Numbered from the stretch's first letter, positions 7,907 to 16,994 are shown. The stretch: 64,000 nt of DNA from Rhodanobacter glycinis (GCF_006438785.1 NZ_RCZB01000005.1:219013-283012), one strand, 5' to 3'. Program-made: numbers and translations. The notes: a model not told the origin generated them from the letters alone.

Positions 7907-9613
7907 ATGTTGTCCCTAAAGAGTTTGTCGTTGAGTCGCCTGAGCCTGAATGCGCGGGTGGCGTGGGTGGTCGTGGTGGTGATCGCGGGTCTCGCAAGCC
8001 TTACCGTGATGAATGCGTTCGAGAGCCGCAGCCGCCAGATGAGCGGGCTGGAGCGCACGCTGCGCAGCGAGATCGAGGCAGCCATCACGGTGGCCAGCGG
8101 TTTCCAGAAGCGAGCGGCCAACGGCGAATTCAGCGAGGCGGAGGCCCAGCGTCTGGCGCTGGCGCAGATCCATGACATGCAGTGGGACAACGGCACCGGC
8201 TACATCTTCGTTTTCGACACCAGCCTGATCATGCGCCTGCATCCGCTGCGGCCGAACTGGGCAGGCAAGGACATCAGCGCCGAAACCGATGCCAACGGCG
8301 TGCCGCATTACCGCAAGATGATGGAGGGCGATGTCCAGTTCGGGCACACCCTGATCCGCTACACGCAGAAAATGCCCGATGGCGGAACCAAGGACAAGAT
8401 CACTTACGCACAGCTGTTCAAGCCGTGGAAGCTGAACTTCGCGGCAGGAGCGTATTTCGACGACATCGATGCCGAGTTTCAGCATTCGCTGGCGACCAAC
8501 CTGGGCAAGGCGGGGCTGGTCGGCCTGCTGGTGATCCTGATGGTCTGGCTTTCGATGCGCAGCATTCGCCGCAGCATCGGTGGCGAGCCGGATTTTGCGG
8601 TGGCGATGGCCACGCGCATCGCCAACGGTGACCTGAGCGGCGATGACGGCGGCAAGACGTTCGTCAGCGGCAGCCTGCTGGATGAACTGGTGCGGATGCG
8701 CGGGCGTCTCACCGGCATCGTCGGCCAGGTACAGCACGGTTCGCAGGCGGTCAGCACGGCGGCAAGCCAGATCGCCAAGGGCAACGACGACCTGAGCCAG
8801 CGCACGCAGGAGCAGGCGTCGAGCCTGGAGGAAACCGCCGCGTCGATGGAGCAGATGACCTCCACCGTCAAGCAGAACGCCGAGAACGCCAGCGAGGCCA
8901 GCCAGCTTGCCCATGGCGCGCGCGAGCAGGCCGAACGCGGCGGCGCGGTGGCCGCAAGGGCGGTAGCGGCGATGGGCGAGATCAACGCATCGAGCCGCAA
9001 GATCGCCGACATCGTGGGGCTGATCGACGAGATCGCGTTCCAGACCAACCTGCTGTCGCTGAATGCGGCCGTGGAAGCTGCGCGTGCCGGTGAACAGGGC
9101 CGCGGCTTTGCCGTGGTGGCCACCGAAGTGCGCAGCCTGTCCCAGCGCAGCGCGGCGGCAGCGAAGGAAATCAAGGCGCTCATCAACGAGAGCGTCGCGC
9201 GGGTGCAGGCCGGCAGCGCGCTGGTCGACGAATCCGGCGCGGCGCTGGCCGACATCGTCGACAGCGTGAAGAAGGTCACCGACATCGTGGCCGAGATTGC
9301 CGCGGCCAGCCAGGAGCAGTCCAGCGGCATCGACCAGGTGAACCACGCGGTGATGCAGATGGACGAGGTCACGCAGCAGAACGCGGCGCTGGTCGAGGAG
9401 GCTTCCGCAGCAGCGCGCGCGATGCAGGAGCAGGCCAACGAACTGCAGAGTCAGATGACGTTTTTCCATCTGCATGCCAGCGACAACGTACCCGCGCCGG
9501 CCGTGGCCGTCGCCAGCGTGGCGCGCGCCGCAACGGCGTCGCGCCCGCCCGTTGCCCGATCGCGGACGCGGCGCACCGCGGCCGCGACAGGCGGAGCGTG
9601 GACCGAGTTCTGA
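7907..9613 (+). CDS. Methyl-accepting chemotaxis protein with single Cache sensor
   Basis: A 568-residue receptor. TM1 is about residues 17-38. A periplasmic sCache_2-like domain follows (about 45-190; motifs NGTGYIFVFDT, HPLRPNWAGKDIS, YFDDIDAEF). TM2 is about 198-218, then a HAMP region and a long signalling domain with the hairpin tip EIAFQTNLLSLNAAVEAARA. The tip has Ser where most receptors have Ala. The protein ends in AWTEF, matching the xWxxF tether pentapeptide bound by CheR/CheB. sCache_2 domains commonly bind small organic acids; the ligand here is unknown. It lies between cheA and the outer-membrane barrel gene, with 166 bases of featureless upstream DNA. Confidence 0.92.
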   Translation: MLSLKSLSLSRLSLNARVAWVVVVVIAGLASLTVMNAFESRSRQMSGLERTLRSEIEAAITVASGFQKRAANGEFSEAEAQRLALAQIHDMQWDNGTGYIFVFDTSLIMRLHPLRPNWAGKDISAETDANGVPHYRKMMEGDVQFGHTLIRYTQKMPDGGTKDKITYAQLFKPWKLNFAAGAYFDDIDAEFQHSLATNLGKAGLVGLLVILMVWLSMRSIRRSIGGEPDFAVAMATRIANGDLSGDDGGKTFVSGSLLDELVRMRGRLTGIVGQVQHGSQAVSTAASQIAKGNDDLSQRTQEQASSLEETAASMEQMTSTVKQNAENASEASQLAHGAREQAERGGAVAARAVAAMGEINASSRKIADIVGLIDEIAFQTNLLSLNAAVEAARAGEQGRGFAVVATEVRSLSQRSAAAAKEIKALINESVARVQAGSALVDESGAALADIVDSVKKVTDIVAEIAAASQEQSSGIDQVNHAVMQMDEVTQQNAALVEEASAAARAMQEQANELQSQMTFFHLHASDNVPAPAVAVASVARAATASRPPVARSRTRRTAAATGGAWTEF

Positions 9614-9650
9614 TCCGGTTCCGCTGTCTCATGGCACGAAACCTACTTCA

Positions 9651-9668
9651 GCGGCGCCGCGGCGCCGC
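9651..9668. repeat. 18-bp perfect palindrome between MCP and barrel gene
   Basis: GCGGCGCC followed by its own complement forms a perfect 18-bp palindrome in the 78-base gap between the MCP stop and the barrel gene. No T-run follows on either strand, so it is at best a weak hairpin or pause site; an operator is equally possible. Confidence 0.4.
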
Positions 9669-9691
9669 CATTTCACCGATGGAAACTATTC

Positions 9692-10720
9692 ATGAACTCC
9701 CTGTGGGCATCGAGCCGGCGCCTGAGCCTGGTATGTGGGCTGGCGCTGGTCACCGCCGTTCCGGCGGTCAGTGCCGGCGATTTCACGTTCGGCGGCAAGC
9801 TGTTCGCCGACTTCAGCCAGTTGCGCCAGCACGATCGCACGGCGCATGCGGACAGCCACGCCAGCGACGCCGATCTGAAGCGGTTGTACCTGGATGCGGA
9901 CTACGCGTTTGACCCGGCGTGGTCGGCGCATCTCACCACCGACGTCAATTGGTTGCGCGGCCAGCGCGACCCGGATGTGTGGGTGAAACACGCGTATCTG
10001 CAGCGCAAATTCAGCAACGCCGCGCTGCTGCGCGTGGGCGTTGACGACATGCCGATGATGGCGCTGACCAGCCAGTGGTACGGCTATCGCTACATCGACC
10101 CGATCGCCACCTCGCTGCAGAAGATCGACAGCGCAGCGGACTGGGGCCTGCACCTGCAAGGCGTGCTGGCGCCGCGGCTGGATTACGCCGTGTCCGTGGT
10201 CAGTGGCGGTGGCTACAAGCAGCCGACCCATGGCCGGCGAGCCGACGTGGAGGCGCTGCTGGCCTGGCACACCAGTGCGCATACGCTGCTGGCACTGGGT
10301 GGCTATGACGGCCAGCTGGCTGCCGGCGACGAGCCGCGGGCGCCGTACCACACCGCCCGCCGGATCGACCTGTTGGCCGCGTATGCAGGCGACATCTGGC
10401 GCATCGGTACGCGCTACAGCTACGCCAGCAATTGGGCCAGCCTGTACAGCACGAACAGTGAGCGCACGCGCAGCTGGTCTGCGTGGGTCAGCGTGCGGGT
10501 GGCCGCGCAGTGGAGCGTGTTCGCCCGCTACGACCATGGCCAGCCGGCCAGCCTGCGCGATCCCACCCGGCACACCATCTATGCCGATGCCGGCGTGCAA
10601 TGGCAACCAGTCAAGCGCCTGCGACTGGCGCTGGTGATGAAGCGCAATGCCTTGCGCCGCGAGGGCCGCGAGCTGCGCAGCGGCAACGAGGCGGGCGTGT
10701 GGAGCGAGTTCGCGTTCTGA
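9692..10720 (+). CDS. Outer-membrane beta-barrel (porin-like) protein
   Basis: A 342-residue protein with a signal peptide (cleavage near AVSA-GDF, residues 28-31), many alternating amphipathic strands (YLDADYAF, GLHLQGVLAPRLDYAVSVVSGGG, WSVFARYDHG) and a C-terminal Phe (SEFAF). These are hallmarks of an outer-membrane barrel recognised by BAM. It resembles phosphate-selective-type porins (OprO/P family) in general layout only; I cannot assign a substrate. It lies inside a chemotaxis operon, between one receptor gene and cheW, which suggests it may deliver the ligand sensed by that receptor. A sigma-28 promoter follows it. Confidence 0.75.
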   Translation: MNSLWASSRRLSLVCGLALVTAVPAVSAGDFTFGGKLFADFSQLRQHDRTAHADSHASDADLKRLYLDADYAFDPAWSAHLTTDVNWLRGQRDPDVWVKHAYLQRKFSNAALLRVGVDDMPMMALTSQWYGYRYIDPIATSLQKIDSAADWGLHLQGVLAPRLDYAVSVVSGGGYKQPTHGRRADVEALLAWHTSAHTLLALGGYDGQLAAGDEPRAPYHTARRIDLLAAYAGDIWRIGTRYSYASNWASLYSTNSERTRSWSAWVSVRVAAQWSVFARYDHGQPASLRDPTRHTIYADAGVQWQPVKRLRLALVMKRNALRREGRELRSGNEAGVWSEFAF

Positions 10721-10745
10721 TCGATATCCACTGTTGGACGAGTGC

Positions 10746-10772
10746 TCAAGTTCCCGCCGCACGGGCCGACAC
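10746..10772 (+). promoter_or_regulatory. Second FliA (sigma-28) promoter, upstream of cheW
   Basis: TCAAGTTC at 10746-10753, an 11-base spacer, GCCGACAC at 10765-10772. Each half matches 6 of 8 consensus positions with exact spacing. It lies 51 bases before the cheW ATG and would give an internal start for cheW-MCP-cheR-cheD-cheB. Confidence 0.65.
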
Positions 10773-10822
10773 AGTCAAGGCAGAAGGACGCTCGCAGACG
10801 TCCGTTACGAGGTTACCGCCCC

Positions 10823-11326
10823 ATGTACGAAGACAAACAGGCCGCGGCACCGTCGCAGCAGCTCACTTTCAGCCTGGCCGACGAAGAGTATGGCGTGGAC
10901 ATCCTGGCCGTACGCGAGATCCGCAGCTGGACGCGCGTCACCCGTATTCCGCAGACGCCGGATTACGTGCTGGGCGTGCTGAACCTGCGCGGTGCGATCG
11001 TGCCGATCATGGATCTGCGCCTGCGCTTCGGCCTGCAGCGCGAAAGCTATGGCGACGACACCGTGGTGATCATCGTGGCCATTGGCGAGCGCCTGTTCGG
11101 CATCGTGGTGGACGCGGTTTCCGACGTGGTCGATATCGACCCGGCGGCGATCAAGCCGGTGCCGGATATGGGCGCGGTGGTCGATACGCGTTACCTGAAA
11201 GGGCTCGCGACGTATGCAGAACGCATGGTGATGCTGCTTGATGTGGAAAAGTTGATGCGTCCGGAGGACGTGGAAACGCTGGATGCCGCGCTGCCGGCCA
11301 TCCAGGAAGTTGAAGTTGCGGCCTGA
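10823..11326 (+). CDS. cheW: Chemotaxis coupling protein CheW
   Basis: A 167-residue canonical CheW: FSLADEEYGVDILAVREIRSW at the N-terminus and VLGVLNLRGAIVPIMDLRLRFG in the core are the classic receptor/kinase-binding strands. ATG 10823 is preceded by ACGAGG; an open frame further upstream to 10742 would overrun the promoter. It couples the receptors of this operon to CheA and is followed after 13 bases by a second MCP gene. It is far closer to the CheW consensus than the CheW-like protein at 2502. Confidence 0.95.
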   Translation: MYEDKQAAAPSQQLTFSLADEEYGVDILAVREIRSWTRVTRIPQTPDYVLGVLNLRGAIVPIMDLRLRFGLQRESYGDDTVVIIVAIGERLFGIVVDAVSDVVDIDPAAIKPVPDMGAVVDTRYLKGLATYAERMVMLLDVEKLMRPEDVETLDAALPAIQEVEVAA

Positions 11327-11339
11327 CCCGGGAATCGAG

Positions 11340-13082
11340 ATGAAGATGAAGAATCTGATGGCGCGCCTGTCCCGCCTGACCACATTGACCGTCAAGGCCC
11401 GTCTCATCGGCGTGCTTGGCCTGTTGTGCACCATGTTGCTGGTGGGCGCCTGGATCGGGCTGGGCGGCATGGCCCGGGCGAACGAGAGCGCGCGCCAGAT
11501 CTACCAGGAAGAACTGATACCGCTGACCAGCATCAACGAAGTGGCGCGCGGCTCGCTGAACAGCTTCATTTCGCTGAGCGAGGCGGCTTTCCACAAGGAC
11601 GACAAGGCGATCGTCAAGCAGAAGCTCGATGAGGTCGCCAAGACCCAGGTCACCGATGCGGTGCTGCTGAAGAAACTGGGTGCGACTGCCATGACGCCGG
11701 CGGTCAAGAAGCAGTGGACCGCGTTCGAGAGCGCGCGAGGCGACGTCGCCTCGTCGATGAGCGAGATCACCGATGCGCTGAACCAGGCCGACGACGGCAC
11801 GAACGCGCTGCTGTATTCCGACGTGTTGCCCAACGTGTCGATCATGGGTTCGGAAATGAACAAGCTGATCGCGATGCAGGTCGACGAAAGCCGCCAGCAT
11901 TACGAATCCGCGCTGGCCAGCTATGAGCGCATCCGCCTGATGACGTTTGCCGCACTAGGCGCCGGCATGTTGCTGGCGGTGCTGATGGCGTTCTTCCTGA
12001 TCCGCTCCATCGTGGGCACGCTCAACCGTGCCGTGCGTGTGGCCAACGCCATCTCGCAGGGCCAGCTGGGCCACCACATCGTCACCCATCGCAAGGACGA
12101 ACTGGGACGCCTGCTGGAAGCGTTCCGCATGATGGATGACCGGCTCACCCTCACCGTCGGCGAAGTGCGTCGCGGCTCGGATGCGGTCAGCACGGCGGCG
12201 CAGCAGATTGCGCACGGCAACGACGACCTCAGCCAGCGCACGCAGGAGCAGGCCTCCAGCCTGGAAGAAACCGCCTCGTCGATGGAGCAGATGACTTCCA
12301 CCGTCAAGCAGAATGCCGAGAACGCCAGCCACGCCAACCAGCTTGCCCGCGGTGCCCGCGAACAGGCTGAGCGCGGTGGCGAAGTGGCCGGCCGGGCGAT
12401 CCTCGCGATGAGCGAGATCAACGCCTCCAGCGGCAAGATCGCCGACATCGTGGGGCTGATCCAGGAGATCGCCTTCCAGACCAACCTGCTGGCGCTGAAC
12501 GCGGCCGTCGAGGCGGCCCGTGCCGGCGAGCAGGGCCGCGGCTTCGCCGTGGTGGCCACCGAGGTGCGCAGCCTGGCGCAGCGCAGCGCCGGTGCAGCGA
12601 AGGAGATCAAGGGACTCATCAACGACAGCGCGGAAAAGGTGCGCAGCGGTTCGGAGCTGGTGAACCAGTCGGGCAAGGCGCTGGCCGAAATCGTCGAGAG
12701 CGTGAAGAAGGTCACCGACATCGTGGCCGAGATCGCCGCGGCCAGCCAGGAACAATCCGCGGGCATCGACCAGGTCAACAACGCCGTGATGCAGATGGAC
12801 GAGATGACCCAGCAGAATGCCGCGCTGGTCGAGGAGGCTGCGGCGGCTGCCCGCGCCATGCATGAGCAAGCCGGTGAACTGACCCGCCAGGTCGGCTTCT
12901 TCCAGTTGAGCGACGACGGTGCGACATCCGTTGCGCCAGCGGCGCCGACGCGGGCGCAGACCGTGGCGGCGGAAGCCGAGGCGGTATTCGCCGCCGTGCG
13001 CAACACCGCGCCAATGGCCGTCCGCCCGACGCGCGCGCCGGTTGAACCCGCCAGCGCAGCCGGCGTGTGGAAGGAATTCTGA
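11340..13082 (+). CDS. Methyl-accepting chemotaxis protein with four-helix-bundle sensor
   Basis: A 580-residue Tar/Tsr-type receptor. TM1 is about residues 21-45 and the periplasmic region is all-helical (about 46-200, 4HB_MCP type). TM2 is about 203-223, followed by HAMP and a signalling domain with tip EIAFQTNLLALNAAVEAARAG. It ends in VWKEF, an xWxxF tether pentapeptide. Its cytoplasmic half is nearly identical in places to the MCP at 7907, indicating duplication with sensor replacement. ATG 11340 fits a start 13 bases after cheW; the frame is open upstream into cheW but codes nothing sensible. The ligand is unknown. Confidence 0.93.
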   Translation: MKMKNLMARLSRLTTLTVKARLIGVLGLLCTMLLVGAWIGLGGMARANESARQIYQEELIPLTSINEVARGSLNSFISLSEAAFHKDDKAIVKQKLDEVAKTQVTDAVLLKKLGATAMTPAVKKQWTAFESARGDVASSMSEITDALNQADDGTNALLYSDVLPNVSIMGSEMNKLIAMQVDESRQHYESALASYERIRLMTFAALGAGMLLAVLMAFFLIRSIVGTLNRAVRVANAISQGQLGHHIVTHRKDELGRLLEAFRMMDDRLTLTVGEVRRGSDAVSTAAQQIAHGNDDLSQRTQEQASSLEETASSMEQMTSTVKQNAENASHANQLARGAREQAERGGEVAGRAILAMSEINASSGKIADIVGLIQEIAFQTNLLALNAAVEAARAGEQGRGFAVVATEVRSLAQRSAGAAKEIKGLINDSAEKVRSGSELVNQSGKALAEIVESVKKVTDIVAEIAAASQEQSAGIDQVNNAVMQMDEMTQQNAALVEEAAAAARAMHEQAGELTRQVGFFQLSDDGATSVAPAAPTRAQTVAAEAEAVFAAVRNTAPMAVRPTRAPVEPASAAGVWKEF

Positions 13083-13083
13083 A

Positions 13084-13968
13084 GTGAATGCGGCGTCCGG
13101 CGCGATTGAAGACAGCACCACCACGACGGGCCACGTTGGCCCGTTGCTGGGGGATGCCGACTTCCAGTACCTGCGGAATTTCGTGCTGGAGCATTGCGGT
13201 ATCGCGCTGGGCGAGCACAAGCATCAGCTGGTGCAGGGGCGTTTGCTCCGCCGGCTGCGCGCACTGGGCCTGTCGAACTTCACCAGTTATTGCGAGTTGC
13301 TGCGGCGCGATCCGTACAGCGAACTTGGCGAGCTGGCCAGCGCCATCAGCACCAACGTAACGGCGTTCTTCCGCGAAGTGCACCATTACGACCTGCTGGT
13401 CGACGAGCTGCTGCCGCGCTGGCTGCACGAGAAGCGACGCGAAGGCGATCGCTTGCGGATATGGTCGGCGGGTTGCTCAACCGGCGAAGAACCCTACGCG
13501 CTGGCGATGGTGCTGGCCGAGGCGATCGAGCAGAGCGGCAGCAAGCTGGATGCGAAAATCCTGGCCACCGACCTGTCACCGCAGGCGCTGGAAACCGCGC
13601 GCAAAGGCGTGTACCCGCTGGAGCGCCTCGCCGGCATCAGCGCCGAGCGCTGCCGGCGCTGGATGCTGCGCGGCGAGGGCGAGTACGACGGGCTGGCCTG
13701 TGTGCACCCGCGCCTGCGCGAGCTGGTCACCATCGAGCCGCTGAACCTGCTGCATCCGTGGCCGATGCGCGGTCCGTTCGACGCGATCTTCTGCCGCAAC
13801 GTGGTGATCTATTTCGACCAGCCGACCAAGCAGCGGCTGTTTCGCCGCTACGCCGAATTGCTGCCGACAGGTGGCTATCTGTTTCTCGGTCACTCCGAAT
13901 CACTGCACGGCGTCAATGACGAGTTCGAGCTCATCGGCCGCACGGTCCACCGGAAGATCGGCGGATGA
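13084..13968 (+). CDS. cheR: Chemotaxis protein methyltransferase CheR
   Basis: A 294-residue CheR that methylates receptor glutamates using S-adenosylmethionine. The N-terminal helical domain (about residues 20-90) precedes the catalytic domain with IWSAGCSTGEEPYALAM (AdoMet site), DAIFCRNVVIYFDQ and GYLFLGHSESL. A GTG start at 13084 directly follows the MCP stop, with GGAAGGA upstream; no suitable ATG exists. It should dock on the xWxxF tails of the two receptors encoded just before it. Its stop overlaps the cheD start by four bases. Confidence 0.94.
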   Translation: MNAASGAIEDSTTTTGHVGPLLGDADFQYLRNFVLEHCGIALGEHKHQLVQGRLLRRLRALGLSNFTSYCELLRRDPYSELGELASAISTNVTAFFREVHHYDLLVDELLPRWLHEKRREGDRLRIWSAGCSTGEEPYALAMVLAEAIEQSGSKLDAKILATDLSPQALETARKGVYPLERLAGISAERCRRWMLRGEGEYDGLACVHPRLRELVTIEPLNLLHPWPMRGPFDAIFCRNVVIYFDQPTKQRLFRRYAELLPTGGYLFLGHSESLHGVNDEFELIGRTVHRKIGG

Positions 13969-14615
13969 CCTTGCTCGCCGATCGCCGCACCAGTGCGGCA
14001 AGCCAGGCTTCGGTGCTGCCGGGTTTCGAGCACTTGCGGCGGTACTGGGATCCGGCGCAGTCATGCATGACGGTGAAAGTGCTGCCTGGCGAGTTCTACG
14101 TCAGCACGCAGAATGAGCTGGTCACTACCGTGCTCGGATCGTGCGTATCGGCGTGCATCCACGATGCGCGCCGCGGCATCGGCGGCATGAATCATTTCAT
14201 GCTGCCGGAGCCGCGCGGCGAGCGCGACAGCTGGACCGCCACCGTGGGCCGCGCGGCCCGCTACGGTAGCGACGCGATGGAGCAGCTGATCAACGCGATC
14301 CTCGTTGCCGGCGGCCAGCGCGCCGACCTGCAGGTCAAGATATTCGGCGGTGGCCGGGTGCTGGCGCAGCTGACCGATATCGGCCAGCGCAATATCGATT
14401 TCGTGCAGCACTACATCTCCACCGAAAGACTGAACCTGTGTGCGTCGGATCTCGGCGACGTGTATCCGCGACAGGTGCAGTTCTTTCCCAGCACCGGCCG
14501 TGCACGCGTGCGGCTGCTGCGTCGCCACGACGACGCGCAGCTGGTGGCCGATGAGCCCGGCTACCTCAAGCGTTTGGCAAATGACCCGATAAAGGGTGAG
14601 GTCGAGCTTTTCTAG
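13965..14615 (+). CDS. cheD: Chemoreceptor glutamine deamidase CheD
   Basis: A 216-residue CheD, which deamidates specific receptor glutamines. The catalytic Cys/His context is visible in VLGSCVSACIHDARRGIGGMNHFMLPE; the later core KIFGGGRVL...IGQRNIDFV is also conserved. The ATG overlaps the cheR stop (ATGA), implying coupling. The protein ends in GEVELF, nearly the same tail as the MCP-like protein at 15807-16994 (GEIELF). This is unusual for CheD and may be a docking peptide. CheR, CheD and CheB together set receptor adaptation for this array. Confidence 0.94.
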   Translation: MTLLADRRTSAASQASVLPGFEHLRRYWDPAQSCMTVKVLPGEFYVSTQNELVTTVLGSCVSACIHDARRGIGGMNHFMLPEPRGERDSWTATVGRAARYGSDAMEQLINAILVAGGQRADLQVKIFGGGRVLAQLTDIGQRNIDFVQHYISTERLNLCASDLGDVYPRQVQFFPSTGRARVRLLRRHDDAQLVADEPGYLKRLANDPIKGEVELF

Positions 14616-14692
14616 CAGCGGCTTCATCGCGGAAAACCGGCAAGGCCGCTGTCGATTGCGACGCGGCTCGAGCTTCATGGCAACGAGATTGG

Positions 14693-15790
14693 ATGGCAAT
14701 GGAAAGAGTGCGTGTTCTGGTGGTCGACGATTCGGCGTTGGTTCGCAAGCTGATGACGACGATGCTTGCCTGCGATCCGGCGATCGAGGTGGTCGGCACC
14801 GCGGCCGATCCGCTGATTGCCCGCGAAAAGATCAAGCTGCTCAATCCGGACGTGTTGACGCTGGACGTCGAGATGCCGCACATGGACGGCCTGACGTTTC
14901 TGGAAAACCTGATGCGGCTGCGGCCGATGCCGGTGGTGATGGTGTCGTCGCTGACGGTGCAGGGCGCCGAAGTGACCTTGCGCGCGCTGGAGCTCGGCGC
15001 GGTGGATTTTCTGGCCAAGCCAAGCAGCGATCTGGCCAACAGCTTTGGCCAGAGTGCGCAGGAGATCTGCGCCAAGGTGAAGCAGGCCGCCACGGCCAGG
15101 CCGCGCGCACGCACCGCGGTGCGCAAGCTGGAGGTGCCGCCGCGCCTGTCCGCCGATGCGGTGTTGCCGCGCGTGCAGACGTCGGGCACCCGCGGCGGCA
15201 GCCCGATCATCGTGATCGGCGCCTCGACCGGCGGTACCGAAGCGGTGCGCGTGGTGCTGGAATCGATGCCGCCGGATGCGCCGCCGATCCTGGTGACCCA
15301 GCATATACCTGAGGCCTTCAGCGGACCGTTTGCCGCACGCATGGACCGATGCTCGGCGATGCGCGTGTGCGAGGCGCAGGACGGCCAACCGATCCAGACC
15401 GGCCATGCCTACATCGCTCCGGGCAGCCACCATTTGCTGGTGATGTGGGATGGCGCCAAGTATGTCTGCCGGCTGCACGATGGCCCGCCGGTCAACCGGC
15501 ACAAGCCCAGCGTGGACGTGCTGTTCCGCTCGATGGCGGCCAGCGCCGGCGTGGGCACGATCGCCGTGCTGCTGACCGGCATGGGCGACGACGGTGCGCG
15601 CGGCCTGCTCGAACTGAAGCAGGCCGGCGCCGCGACGCTGGTGCAGGACGAGGCCAGCTCGGTGGTATGGGGCATGCCCGGTGCTGCCTGGAAACTCGGT
15701 GCGGCTGCAGAGATGCTGCCGCTTGATCACATTGCTGCGCGCCTGCTCGCACTGGCGCGCCAACCCCACGACGGTGCTTCACGCACCTGA
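14693..15790 (+). CDS. cheB: Chemotaxis response regulator protein-glutamate methylesterase CheB
   Basis: A 365-residue CheB. The receiver domain has phosphoacceptor Asp58 in LTLDVEMPHMDG. A linker leads to the methylesterase domain with catalytic Ser in IGASTGGTEAV, His in VTQHIPEAFS and Asp in GMGDDGARGLL. It removes methyl groups from receptors when phosphorylated by CheA. Two starts are possible, ATG 14693 and ATG 14699; the proteins differ by two residues. There is a 77-base gap after cheD with no clear promoter. No tether-binding tail is evident. Confidence 0.95.
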   Translation: MAMERVRVLVVDDSALVRKLMTTMLACDPAIEVVGTAADPLIAREKIKLLNPDVLTLDVEMPHMDGLTFLENLMRLRPMPVVMVSSLTVQGAEVTLRALELGAVDFLAKPSSDLANSFGQSAQEICAKVKQAATARPRARTAVRKLEVPPRLSADAVLPRVQTSGTRGGSPIIVIGASTGGTEAVRVVLESMPPDAPPILVTQHIPEAFSGPFAARMDRCSAMRVCEAQDGQPIQTGHAYIAPGSHHLLVMWDGAKYVCRLHDGPPVNRHKPSVDVLFRSMAASAGVGTIAVLLTGMGDDGARGLLELKQAGAATLVQDEASSVVWGMPGAAWKLGAAAEMLPLDHIAARLLALARQPHDGASRT

Positions 15791-15806
15791 CCTCGGATAT
15801 CGGCTC

Positions 15807-16994
15807 ATGGCTGTCCTATCTCACATTGCCCGGATCTTCGCTGACCGCCCGCTCTACGGCTGGATCGCCAGCACGCTCGCGCTGCTGTTGGCGCTGCTGT
15901 GGCACCCGACATGGCTGGCGCCGCTGCTGATCGTCGTACTCACCGCGGTATGGATCGTCGAGAGCCGGCGTCGGCCGCCGATGGTGGCGCCGGTAGCGGT
16001 GAACGGCAACAGCACACCTGTGCGCGAGGCGCTGGAGGACGTGCGTGGTGCGCTGGTCGACGAACTCGGCCACGCCACCCGCGAATTGCATCAGGGACTC
16101 GACCTGCTGCGCGATGCAGTGTCCGAGCTGGGTGGCGGTTTCGATGGCCTGTCGCACAAGACCGGGCTGCAGCAGTCGCTGCTGAAGCAGATCATCGATG
16201 CACAGAACGGTGGTGTCTCGGTACAGGATTTCGCGGCCCGCACCGGCGACCTGCTGCAGCACTTCGTCGGCATGATCGTGCAGATGTCGCGCGAGAGCCT
16301 GCGCATCGTCTATCGCATCGACGGCATGGCGAAGGAGATGGACGCCGTCTTCGGCCTGCTGAAGAACGTCAACACGATCGCCGAGGAAACCAACCTGCTG
16401 GCACTCAACGCCGCGATCGAGGCGGCGCGCGCGGGCGAGTCCGGCCGCGGCTTTGCCGTGGTCGCCGGCGAGATCCGTAATTTGGCCAGCAATTCCAACC
16501 AGTTCAACGAGCAGATCGGCAGTCACGTCGAGCGCGCCCGCACCGCGATGGAACAGCTGCGCGGGCTGGTCGGCACGATGGCCTCGCAGGATCTGAACGT
16601 GGCGCTGTCGGCCAAGGGCGGCATCGACGCAATGATGGCGCACGTCACCGAGAGCGACGCACGCACCAGCGCGGTCGCCGACCAGGTGGTCGAGATCAAT
16701 CGTGGCCTCGGCAGCGACGTATCCACCACGATCAGATCCCTGCAGTTCGAGGACATCCTCAGCCAGCTGCTGCGGCAGACGCGCACCCGGCTGGTCGAGT
16801 TGCAGGAAGTGGTCGGCGAATGCACCCGCGACATCGAGGAACTGGCTTGCGCGCCGGTCGACGCCGACAACCTTGCCGAACATGCGCAACGGGTGCGCAG
16901 CCGGCTGGCCATTCAGCGAGAGAAGGCGCGCCTGCGCTCCCGTGGCCCGGCCTTGCAGAGTTCCATGGATGCCGGCGAGATCGAATTGTTTTGA
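15807..16994 (+). CDS. MCP-like protein with short membrane anchor and signalling domain only
   Basis: A 395-residue protein with two close N-terminal hydrophobic segments (about residues 17-50), no periplasmic sensor and no HAMP, then a helical region and an MCP signalling hairpin (KNVNTIAEETNLLALNAAIEAARAGESGRGFAVVAGEIRNL). A C-terminal region with LQFEDILSQLLRQTRTRL follows. It ends in GEIELF, almost the CheD tail, and lacks the xWxxF pentapeptide. It may sense cytoplasmic or membrane state, or act as an array adaptor working with the STAS protein encoded 10 bases downstream. The start at 15807 follows cheB by 16 bases. Confidence 0.85.
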   Translation: MAVLSHIARIFADRPLYGWIASTLALLLALLWHPTWLAPLLIVVLTAVWIVESRRRPPMVAPVAVNGNSTPVREALEDVRGALVDELGHATRELHQGLDLLRDAVSELGGGFDGLSHKTGLQQSLLKQIIDAQNGGVSVQDFAARTGDLLQHFVGMIVQMSRESLRIVYRIDGMAKEMDAVFGLLKNVNTIAEETNLLALNAAIEAARAGESGRGFAVVAGEIRNLASNSNQFNEQIGSHVERARTAMEQLRGLVGTMASQDLNVALSAKGGIDAMMAHVTESDARTSAVADQVVEINRGLGSDVSTTIRSLQFEDILSQLLRQTRTRLVELQEVVGECTRDIEELACAPVDADNLAEHAQRVRSRLAIQREKARLRSRGPALQSSMDAGEIELF

